A DNA stretch of 64,000 bases from Pseudodesulfovibrio nedwellii (GTDB taxonomy: Bacteria; Desulfobacterota; Desulfovibrionia; Desulfovibrionales; Desulfovibrionaceae), in assembly GCF_027923765.1 (NCBI RefSeq), contig NZ_AP026709.1:1855501-1919500 (forward strand), written 5' to 3'. Positions 55,086-61,796 of this stretch are shown here, piece after piece. The notes below the pieces were generated by a model, which saw only the letters and a program-made list of their open reading frames with translations, had not been told where the DNA came from and did not search any database. Both the position numbers and the translations under genes were made by a program. Every line of letters begins with the position of its first letter. Position 1 is the first letter of the stretch.

Positions 55086-55184
55086 GCGTGGCCTCACACT
55101 TAACCTCATTCAAAATCCCACCTCTCGACAACGCACACCCACCATGGGTGTCCACTAGGCATCTACCCGATTTACGTTTTGGAC

Positions 55185-55214
55185 AAAAAAAGAGCAGAGA
55201 TACCATCTCTGCTC
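55185..55214 (-). terminator. Terminator of the exported protein gene 55248-55781
   Basis: GAGCAGAGAT at 55192-55201 pairs with ATCTCTGCTC at 55205-55214; seven A precede it (T-run on the minus strand). Confidence 0.85.
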
Positions 55215-55247
55215 ATGCTTCCTATAAAAAAAACCAAAATCGAACGA

Positions 55248-55781
55248 TCACTCAACAAGCGCTTTTTTGTCACGAAGCACAGGCTCAACCCCACTCCCGT
55301 CCTTTTTCAAAATTCCGACTTGGGTAACGCCGTATACGAGTCGTTCAGGTTCCTCGCGCACTACCTGATCCAATTCCGGTGTCATCGACGTCATGGAGGT
55401 TATAAGACCACCATCGTCTTCTATAGTGACAAACACACGGTCCCCAACTTCGGGGTAATAATACGTATCGCCACCCACCAAGGCATTCGTTCGCTGAGGT
55501 TCCGTATCCACAGACTTACATTTACCAACGAAGGTATCGAGGACACCAGCTTCAAGTGCGTACTCAAGTGTAAATGTAACATCCTTGGACGTATATCGCT
55601 CGCCTACAAGAACCGTTTTCACATCGACTATGGTAGCAATGGCTTTAATTTTCGACTCTCTTGAAGCCTTCGCATACACTCCTGGCGGCATGAGTGCTGA
55701 GGCGGTAATCGCCGACAAAACCAGTAGCAGTGCAATCGAGCCCATAGCTATACATGAATATTTTAGGGAATAATTATGCAT
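55248..55781 (-). CDS. Exported protein of unknown function
   Basis: 177 residues. A positively charged start and long hydrophobic stretch (IAMGSIALLLVLSAITASAL) look like a signal peptide with cleavage after about residue 30; a start at the internal ATG (MGSIAL) is possible. The mature part is beta-rich (IKAIATIVDVKTVLVGERYT; VGDRVFVTIEDDGGLITSM) and may be an OB- or SH3-like small domain, but I recognise no family. It ends with its own terminator and is divergent from the radical SAM gene. Confidence 0.65.
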   Translation of the reverse strand: MHNYSLKYSCIAMGSIALLLVLSAITASALMPPGVYAKASRESKIKAIATIVDVKTVLVGERYTSKDVTFTLEYALEAGVLDTFVGKCKSVDTEPQRTNALVGGDTYYYPEVGDRVFVTIEDDGGLITSMTSMTPELDQVVREEPERLVYGVTQVGILKKDGSGVEPVLRDKKALVE

Positions 55782-55913
55782 TATTATCTTTCCTCTCTAC
55801 CTTGCCTGATATCACATTTCAAAGGTTTGTAGAACAGGGGAAAACCCAGCAATATTATAATATGGATTCGTCCCTTGCCCAATCCCGGTGTTTGCCATTA
55901 GGATGCCTCCATT

Positions 55914-57176
55914 ATGTCATCCAAGAAAAAACCACAGCCAAAGATGCTGTTTGCGACTCCGGAAGGTGAAATATTCGACCATCCGGATCTTTTACTCATG
56001 ATCCGTCGAGGCGACGAATTCGGCCTGCCAAGACCTGATGAAATCACCCCGCTCCCCGCAGAATCCGAATTCTTCATGCTGCCCGGTCGTCACGCCATGG
56101 GCTATAACCCGGAAACGGGACAAGCCGAAGTCATGGAAGAACTGGCCGTGGCCGCATTTGCTTGTCCGGGTCACACGCTCACCGGCGTTGCGGCCTATGA
56201 CTTAGACGATGATGCGCCAATACTGCCTTTGCTGTCATATGGCGGCATTGGATTTGCTGACGGCAAGTTCTGGGTCTGCGCCAAAAAGGTAGACGACGAC
56301 AAACGACAAGTGTTCAAACACATTCCACCAGATCGTGTGGAAGCCGGAGCTCATCAACTTATTTCAGAAATGCCGGAAAACAGATTGGTCAACCATCTGG
56401 CGGGGTGCGCCTTGACCAGCGGTTGCCCTGCAGCCAAAAACCTTGCGCTAGGCCGCTTTGAATGCCCTCTGCCCACGGCACAGTCATGTAACGCCCAATG
56501 CGTTGGCTGCATTTCCAAGCAACCCGAAGATTCCGGTTTCCCATCCCCGCAATGCCGAATCAGTTTCACGCCCACGGCCAAAGAAATCGTGCAAGTCATG
56601 CGCCGCCACGAATCCCGTGAACGCCGCCCCATCTTCTCCTTTGGGCAGGGTTGCGAAGGAGAACCCCTCACTGAAGCCGAACTTATCTGTGATGCAATCA
56701 AGGAATACCGCTCTGACGGAGGCTCCGGTACCGTCAACGTGAACACCAACGGTTCACGCCACATGGTTATTCCTGCCCTCAAGATAGCTGGCGTGAACTC
56801 TATACGTGTCAGCCTGAATTCAGCGCGTAAAGGCCCATATGAGGCATACTACCGTCCCAAGGGCTATACCTTTGAAGATGTCCGTGAAACCATTGCCAAG
56901 GCCCATGAGGTCGGCATGTTCGTGTCATTGAACCTTCTTTTCTTCCCTGGCATTACCGATACCGAGGAAGAATTCGACGCATTGGTCGAACTGGGCGAGT
57001 CATGCAAATACGACTTCGTTCAATTACGCAACCTCAACCTCGATCCTGACCTTTACATGCGGTTAATGAAACCCTTCGGTCATTCCCCAAGCATGGGCTT
57101 CATGAACTTCAAGAAACGGCTTAAAAAGGCCCTCCCCTGGATCGAATACGGATATTTCAATCCGTATCTGGGATAA
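55914..57176 (+). CDS. Radical SAM protein of unknown specificity
   Basis: 420 residues. The [4Fe-4S]-binding motif is C-NAQ-C-VG-C (CX3CX2C) near residue 190, preceded by several other cysteines (ACALTSGCPAA; GRFECPLPTAQSC) that could bind another cluster. GQGCEGEPL follows in the position of the SAM-binding GGE motif, and RVSLNSARKGPYEAYY continues the TIM-barrel. The N-terminal 190 residues are not typical of simple activases. Substrate unknown. Cytosolic. Monocistronic, ended by the terminator at 57194. Confidence 0.85.
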   Translation: MSSKKKPQPKMLFATPEGEIFDHPDLLLMIRRGDEFGLPRPDEITPLPAESEFFMLPGRHAMGYNPETGQAEVMEELAVAAFACPGHTLTGVAAYDLDDDAPILPLLSYGGIGFADGKFWVCAKKVDDDKRQVFKHIPPDRVEAGAHQLISEMPENRLVNHLAGCALTSGCPAAKNLALGRFECPLPTAQSCNAQCVGCISKQPEDSGFPSPQCRISFTPTAKEIVQVMRRHESRERRPIFSFGQGCEGEPLTEAELICDAIKEYRSDGGSGTVNVNTNGSRHMVIPALKIAGVNSIRVSLNSARKGPYEAYYRPKGYTFEDVRETIAKAHEVGMFVSLNLLFFPGITDTEEEFDALVELGESCKYDFVQLRNLNLDPDLYMRLMKPFGHSPSMGFMNFKKRLKKALPWIEYGYFNPYLG

Positions 57177-57193
57177 TATTAAATCCAAACGAT

Positions 57194-57228
57194 AAAAGCC
57201 GCCCTCCATTTGGAAGGCGGCTTTTTTA
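57194..57228. terminator. Bidirectional terminator, radical SAM gene and selenorhodanese
   Basis: AAAGCCGCC-TCC pairs with GGA-GGCGGCTTT, with T-run on the plus side and A-run on the other. Confidence 0.88.
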
Positions 57229-57242
57229 TTCTCATCAATTTG

Positions 57243-57659
57243 TCATTTCAATTGTGTCGGATATTCTTTTTTTTCCCACGCAGCCCATCCACCTTTAAGA
57301 GCATAGACGTTCTTATAGCCAGCCTTGATCAATGCCTGCGCCGCCCGGGCGCTGGTGTATTCATTGTATCAGGCGCAATAAAGGACAATCGTCTTATCTT
57401 TAGGCATATCTGCCATCCATGAAGTATCATCATGCGGTTTACGGACAGCATTCTTAATCATGAACTCACTTTCGTCCCAGTCCCGACCACGACGGACATC
57501 AACGATCACCAATTCATCGGAGTCAATCATTTCTACCAGTTGCTCCACTTCCATACGGGGGGCACTGTCATCAGCTCTTGCGCTCGGCACAATTCCAACC
57601 GCACACACAACTCCCAACACTAAAGTCATTGTCATCAACATCATTTTTCGCTGAATCAT
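57243..57659 (-). CDS. Exported rhodanese with predicted selenocysteine at the active site
   Basis: 138 residues if the TGA at 57371-57369 is read as selenocysteine (residue 97); 96 residues if it stops. A signal peptide (about 1-29, ending PSARA) leads to a single rhodanese domain: VIVDVRRGRDWDESEF, then VLYCA-U-YNEYTSARAAQAL, AGYKNVYALKGGWAAW, stop TGA at 57243. Eight residues separate U from AAQ, the same as from the catalytic Cys to AAQ in GlpE (from memory), so U stands at the catalytic position. The frame and rhodanese similarity continue for 41 codons after the TGA. A SECIS-like hairpin follows at once. The protein would be a periplasmic sulfur- or selenium-transferase or reductase. 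AGGAAG precedes the ATG. Confidence 0.8.
57335..57355 (-). promoter_or_regulatory. Predicted bacterial SECIS hairpin
   Basis: On the minus strand CC-A-GCGCC, loop CGGGC, GGCGC-A-GG. The loop begins 21 bases after the TGA and has G as its second base, both within the bacterial SECIS model (loop roughly 16-37 bases after UGA, G among the first two loop bases). Confidence 0.7.
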
Positions 57660-57792
57660 ACTTCCTGCCTTGTCCTGTCGCCACGTACGGCCTCCCGCAG
57701 GGCACGATTGCCACCATCACAAAATGACGGGGAGACTCTCACAATAGAATAAAATCAGGATCAGGATCAAGACAAACCGACAATAATACCAT

Positions 57793-57824
57793 CAAAAAAA
57801 AGGCCGCTCCAAAGAGCAGCCTTT
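57793..57824 (-). terminator. Terminator of purM
   Basis: On the minus strand AGGCTGCTC, loop TTTG, GAGCGGCCT (one G-T pair), then TTTTTTT. Confidence 0.85.
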
Positions 57825-57847
57825 CATAAACTCAATATTACCTAATA

Positions 57848-58909
57848 CTAGGGAAAAGTAATCTCGACTTGCTCACCGGAGCCTTCGCGCTCAACAATTT
57901 CGCCAATGCGATAGGCTTCAACATCATCGCGAGCGTCAAGTATCTCCATGGCCTTATCTGCACTGTCTGCTGCAAGGATGAGAATATACCCGATACCGCA
58001 GTTGAATATCTGCAACATTTCCGGCCAGGAGAGTCCGCCCTGATTCTTAAGCCAATCAAAAATCGGCAGCATGTCCCAGGAACCAAATTCTATGGCTGCC
58101 GTGACATCATCAGGCAGAACACGGGGAATATTATCGTAGAATCCGCCACCCGTGACATGAACCATTCCCTTGATGGTCAAGGCCTCCATGACTTCAAGGA
58201 CAGCCTTGACGTAAATTTTCGTCGGCTCAATGAGCACTTCGGCCACGGTCTTGTCCGTTCCGGGGAATGTGTCGTCCTGTTTGAGACCGGATTCGCCAAG
58301 AATCTTTCGAATCAAAGACCAACCATTGGAGTGGGCGCCCGTAGAACCGAGCCCGATGAGCACATCACCGGCCTTGACGTCCTTGCCGGTCACCATCTTG
58401 GGCGTATCCACCATGCCAACAGCAAAACCGGACAGGTCGTACTCGCCGTCAGGATAGAAACCGGGCATTTCAGCGGTTTCACCGCCAAGAAGTGCGCACG
58501 CTGACTGGCGACATCCTTCACACACGCCAGAAACGACCTGTGCGGCAACACCAGATTCCAGTTTGCCTGTGGCAAAATAGTCAAGGAAAAACAGCGGGTT
58601 CGCCCCTTGGACAAGCACATCGTTAACCGACATGGCAACCAGATCAATACCCACGGTGTCATGCTTATCAAACATGAAAGCAAGCTTGAGCTTGGTGCCC
58701 ACGCCGTCAGCCCCGGCCACAAGCATGGGAGCTTCCATGCCGGAAATTTCTGGCTTGAACAGACCGCCGAAGCCGCCGATGTCCGTTGCCACGCCGGGCG
58801 TGAAGGTGGATTTCACCATATCTTTAATGCGACCGACAAATTCATTGCCTGCCTCGATGTTCACACCGGCTGCGGTGTATGCCTGGGAACGTTTGGCGCT
58901 ATCGCTCAT
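57848..58909 (-). CDS. purM: Phosphoribosylformylglycinamidine cyclo-ligase
   Basis: 353 residues; makes aminoimidazole ribonucleotide from FGAM with ATP in purine synthesis. Family landmarks: YTAAGVNIEAGNEFVGRIK, LVAGADGVGTKLKLAFMFD, VAMSVNDVLVQGANPLFFLD, GGETAEMPGFYPDGEYDLSG and HVTGGGFYDNIPRVLP. Full length. TTAGGAGAAATAT precedes the ATG. No other pur genes adjoin; own terminator. Confidence 0.97.
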   Translation of the reverse strand: MSDSAKRSQAYTAAGVNIEAGNEFVGRIKDMVKSTFTPGVATDIGGFGGLFKPEISGMEAPMLVAGADGVGTKLKLAFMFDKHDTVGIDLVAMSVNDVLVQGANPLFFLDYFATGKLESGVAAQVVSGVCEGCRQSACALLGGETAEMPGFYPDGEYDLSGFAVGMVDTPKMVTGKDVKAGDVLIGLGSTGAHSNGWSLIRKILGESGLKQDDTFPGTDKTVAEVLIEPTKIYVKAVLEVMEALTIKGMVHVTGGGFYDNIPRVLPDDVTAAIEFGSWDMLPIFDWLKNQGGLSWPEMLQIFNCGIGYILILAADSADKAMEILDARDDVEAYRIGEIVEREGSGEQVEITFP

Positions 58910-59066
58910 ATATTTCTCCTAACAAGCGTTCAAGATGGAGCTTCTATAGATGGTTGCTCGCTCAAGTTCAAGGAGAGAATGGACGGCCCGCCAATTGCAT
59001 TGCCATAATTACGGCCTGCGCGTATATAAACAATAAGAAAGAACACCGTCTGTCATGGAGGAAACC

Positions 59067-59447
59067 ATGCGCCATTTCAGTACCATAGCCGTCGCAATCC
59101 TGACCGTCCTGGTTTTGACGATCACTCCGGCATTGGCCCAGAATAAATTCAAAAACGAAGACTCTGCCCAAAACAGACAAGACAATGCATTCGGAACCCG
59201 TCAGATTGAAGACGAAAAGCCCACGACCACTTTCGGCACCAATGAAGCCGGAGATAGCACTATCAGTTCCGACCCGCCCCAAAAGGAAGAAACAGACTGG
59301 TACGACCGGGAAACCGTGATAACACCATGGGGCGTCTCATCCAAACCCGCCAACTCAAATTCTACCACGACTACCACCGAAGAATTTGTTGACGAGGATG
59401 GCAAAAAAACCACCCGAACGACAACGACTAAGACAAAAAAAGACTGA
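59067..59447 (+). CDS. Exported low-complexity protein
   Basis: 126 residues from the ATG at 59067, chosen because GGAGGAAACC directly precedes it; an ATG four codons earlier lies in that ribosome site. Signal peptide 1-25 (TIAVAILTVLVLTITPALAQ). The mature region is hydrophilic and disordered, with a Thr-rich end (TTTTEEFVDEDGKKTTRTTT). No family recognised. It lies upstream of amrS with a 64-base gap, perhaps independently transcribed. Confidence 0.7.
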   Translation: MRHFSTIAVAILTVLVLTITPALAQNKFKNEDSAQNRQDNAFGTRQIEDEKPTTTFGTNEAGDSTISSDPPQKEETDWYDRETVITPWGVSSKPANSNSTTTTTEEFVDEDGKKTTRTTTTKTKKD

Positions 59448-59511
59448 GTTCATTCTCGGCCCATGACGAACACACACCCTTCTGGTAATATACCGCCAGG
59501 AGGGTTTTCCC

Positions 59512-60531
59512 ATGATTGAAGCGAGACTTTGGGAATCAATTGGACGCGACACGATTTCCTGCCGATTATGCAACCACTACTGTCCGATCAAGCCCGGTAA
59601 GCGGGGACGATGCGGTGTGCGTGAAAACCGTAACGGCACACTCTATTCGCTAAATTACGACAAAATAGCCGTTCAAAACCTTGATCCCGTAGAAAAAAAG
59701 CCACTCTATCATTTCCAACCGGGGACACGCACATATTCAATAGCCACCATGGGCTGCAATCTACGCTGTTCATTCTGCCAGAATTGGTCGTTGTCTCAAC
59801 CGCCACACGAAAACGGTATCATTGAAGGTCATGCAGTGACACCGCAACAATTGGTGGACGATGCCATCAGACGGGGGGCAGCATCCATTTCCTATACATA
59901 CTCCGAGCCAACCATCTTTTTCGAATTGATGCAGGATACAGCCACTCTCGCCAAAGAGCGTGGCCTAAAAAATATTATGGTGTCCAATGGATTCATGAGC
60001 ACGGAATGTCTCGATGAACTGGCACCTATTGTTGACGCCATCAACGTGGACTTGAAATGCTTCACCGAAGATTTTTACAAAGAAATATCTGGCGCACGCC
60101 TGAAACCTGTGCTGAACAACCTCATAAAAATCAAACAGGAACTCAAGTGGTGGCTCGAAGTCACGACCTTGCTCATCCCCGGCCACAATGATTCTCCGGC
60201 TGAATTGAACCAACTGACAGAATTTATTGCCAAGGAACTCGGCACAGATACGCCATGGCACATCTCCCGCTTCCACCCGGACTACAAAATGACCAATTCA
60301 GGAGTTACTCCCGGAGACGCTCTGGAAACCGCATATGATATCGGCAAGTCAAAAGGGCTTAAATACGTATACATCGGCAACATGCCGGGACTTGATAGGC
60401 AAACGACCTTCTGCCCCGGCTGTAACGCCCAACTCATCGACCGTTCCGGATTTTCCCTGCAACGCTCAGGAATCAAGGACGGCCAGTGTACAAAATGCGG
60501 CGAAACCATCCATGGCATAAATATTGGATAG
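59512..60531 (+). CDS. amrS: AmmeMemoRadiSam-system radical SAM enzyme
   Basis: 339 residues. An N-terminal cysteine cluster (SCRLCNHYCPIKPGKRGRCG) precedes the radical SAM motif C-NLR-C-SF-C in TMGCNLRCSFCQNWSLSQPP; this pair is characteristic of AmrS, a PflA-like enzyme that accompanies AMMECR1 and Memo proteins in other genomes. A C-terminal zinc-like cluster is also present (TFCPGCNAQL; CTKCGETIHG). Neither partner gene lies in the window. CAGGAGGG precedes the ATG. Recent work in other organisms assigns glycyl-radical or related chemistry; I make no claim on its substrate here. Confidence 0.9.
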   Translation: MIEARLWESIGRDTISCRLCNHYCPIKPGKRGRCGVRENRNGTLYSLNYDKIAVQNLDPVEKKPLYHFQPGTRTYSIATMGCNLRCSFCQNWSLSQPPHENGIIEGHAVTPQQLVDDAIRRGAASISYTYSEPTIFFELMQDTATLAKERGLKNIMVSNGFMSTECLDELAPIVDAINVDLKCFTEDFYKEISGARLKPVLNNLIKIKQELKWWLEVTTLLIPGHNDSPAELNQLTEFIAKELGTDTPWHISRFHPDYKMTNSGVTPGDALETAYDIGKSKGLKYVYIGNMPGLDRQTTFCPGCNAQLIDRSGFSLQRSGIKDGQCTKCGETIHGINIG

Positions 60532-60850
60532 TCGGGCTTGCCAAGAGCGAACATATGCAGTAGGTATGCATCCCTCCACGGCGCAGTTGTTTGTTTTTGG
60601 TTTTTTGTCAGAGTGCGAGAATCTCCATCTGACACAATGCAGTGAGAATTGAATCTCCGCATATCCCAATATGCCAAGATTCGCCTTTCACAACAACGCA
60701 GCCAGAGCGTAAGCTCTTTGTGACTTGTCAGATTCGTGAGGATTTTCTCTGGCAAGGCACAAGAAAAAGGCATGATCGTCGCGTATTTTATACGCAAGGG
60801 TCCGACTTTTTTCGCAGCAACGAAGCCAGTGGAAATCTTCACGAATCTGA
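60532..60850. other. Repeat-rich leader of tRNA-Pro
   Basis: 319 bases with no gene. A long inverted repeat: 60727-60753 pairs with 60825-60851 (about 23 of 27 positions), enclosing a GCGTA/TACGC hairpin at 60781-60795. A related partial copy of the same arm begins at about 60609 (GTCAGAGTGCGAGAATCTCC). The right arm ends at the first base of the tRNA. Confidence 0.6.
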
Positions 60851-60851
60851 C
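60727..60851. repeat. Inverted repeat element abutting tRNA-Pro
   Basis: Left arm begins GTCAGATTCGTGA and right arm ends TCACGAATCTGAC; about 27 bp each with four mismatches, 71 bp between arms. Confidence 0.75.
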
Positions 60852-60927
60852 GGGGCGTGGCGCAGTCTGGTAGCGCGCCTGCTTTGGGAGCAGGATGCCG
60901 GGAGTTCAAATCTCTTCGCCCCGACCA
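60851..60927 (+). tRNA. tRNA-Pro (TGG anticodon)
   Basis: 77 bases including an encoded CCA. Acceptor CGGGGCG pairs with CGCCCCG; the anticodon stem CCTGC/GCAGG encloses TTTGGGA, giving anticodon TGG; the T arm has GTTCAAATC. Reads CCN-type proline codons. A terminator follows after 11 bases. Confidence 0.95.
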
Positions 60928-60938
60928 GTGATATTAAC

Positions 60939-60984
60939 AGCCTTGATTCTTGGTACTTTACCGAGAATCAAGGCTTTTATTTTG
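60939..60984 (+). terminator. Terminator of tRNA-Pro
   Basis: AGCCTTGATTCT at 60939-60950 pairs with AGAATCAAGGCT at 60964-60975, then TTTATTTT. Confidence 0.88.
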
Positions 60985-60997
60985 AACGTTATTCCAA

Positions 60998-61342
60998 TCA
61001 ATTGTTACAGTGAAAACTTGGAAACGACGCACAGACATATCCGCCTTTATCGCCGTGGCCCCACCGACTATCACCGCGCATGTTCTCAGGAGCTGAATCG
61101 CCATGGACTTCGGCTAAATGGATGTAGTTTTGTGGAGTCCATTCTATACTGTACCTTTCGTGTTCCAAACATATTATAGCAGCCTGTCTGGCAACGCATC
61201 TGTTCATATAAGTTGGCAGCATTAAATCCAATAGAAGTCTACGCCAACTGAACACTCTACTTAGGTCCTGAGCGCCCATGTCGGATAGAGGAAGGCCTTG
61301 ATTGACAAAATGTCCATCAAGGTCATTGTCTTTGTCTAACAA
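60998..61342 (-). pseudogene. Possible gene remnant (unrecognised)
   Basis: A 114-codon open frame without an ATG near its beginning (best start TTG, no ribosome site). The translation (FVNQGLPLSDMGAQDLSRVF; YMNRCVARQAAIICLEHERY; WTPQNYIHLAEVHGD) looks protein-like in composition but matches nothing I know. It contains a perfect hairpin (CCTTGAT/ATCAAGG, 61296-61322). It may be the decayed end of a gene inserted next to tRNA-Pro, or chance. Confidence 0.25.
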
Positions 61343-61796
61343 GAGCTTGTCATACAGTGAAACTCTCCACCATGCTGCTATAGTGAGATTCCTTTAATTA
61401 ATGACATATGACTAGATAGATGGAGTGAGACTCACTGTAGATTTTGTTAACAGCAGCCTTCAAATATCATAACCAGTTTGTTTTACGCATAAGAAGTGGG
61501 TTCAGTGTATTGGCACAATGAGTCAGAATGAACACCAAATATCCCACGTGTGTCCTATTATTATAAAGGTTAGGGCTGTGAGACCATTCTGAGCATGACG
61601 TCAATGGGCAAATTGCTATCGTTACCGGTCTGCTGGGAGCATAAAGCTGCTGAAGTACAACAGCGCATTATCCACAGAATAACATTTCGGTTTGTTTAAC
61701 TTTTATATGTTGACACATAAGATAATAGACCCATAGGTTAAAGATTATTAAATTTCAAACAGTTGTTCTATTGTTAGTCTTTATTAGGAGGACGCA
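61343..61796. other. Upstream region of the adhesin gene
   Basis: 454 AT-rich bases with no gene seen. TTGACA at 61710-61715 followed 17 bases on by ATAGGT is a weak promoter candidate, and AGGAGGACGC directly precedes the adhesin ATG. No c-di-GMP riboswitch motif was recognised. Confidence 0.4.

Larger units (their letters stand above)
54709..55184. repeat. Duplicated rpsI 3' end and terminator region
   Basis: Copy 1 (54709-54798, the rpsI tail, stop and terminator) is repeated at 55004-55091 with a few differences. Weaker similarity continues to the common block GATTTACGTTTTGGAC at about 54887-54902 and 55169-55184, so the duplicated unit is near 190 bp. In copy 2 only the last residues of S9 remain, so it is not a gene. 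Confidence 0.85.

Noticed and set aside
57369-57659. A truncated 96-residue rhodanese (nonsense pseudogene)
   Set aside because: The frame and family similarity continue past the TGA to the natural end, the TGA sits at the catalytic position, and a SECIS-like hairpin follows; decay would not be expected to give all three.
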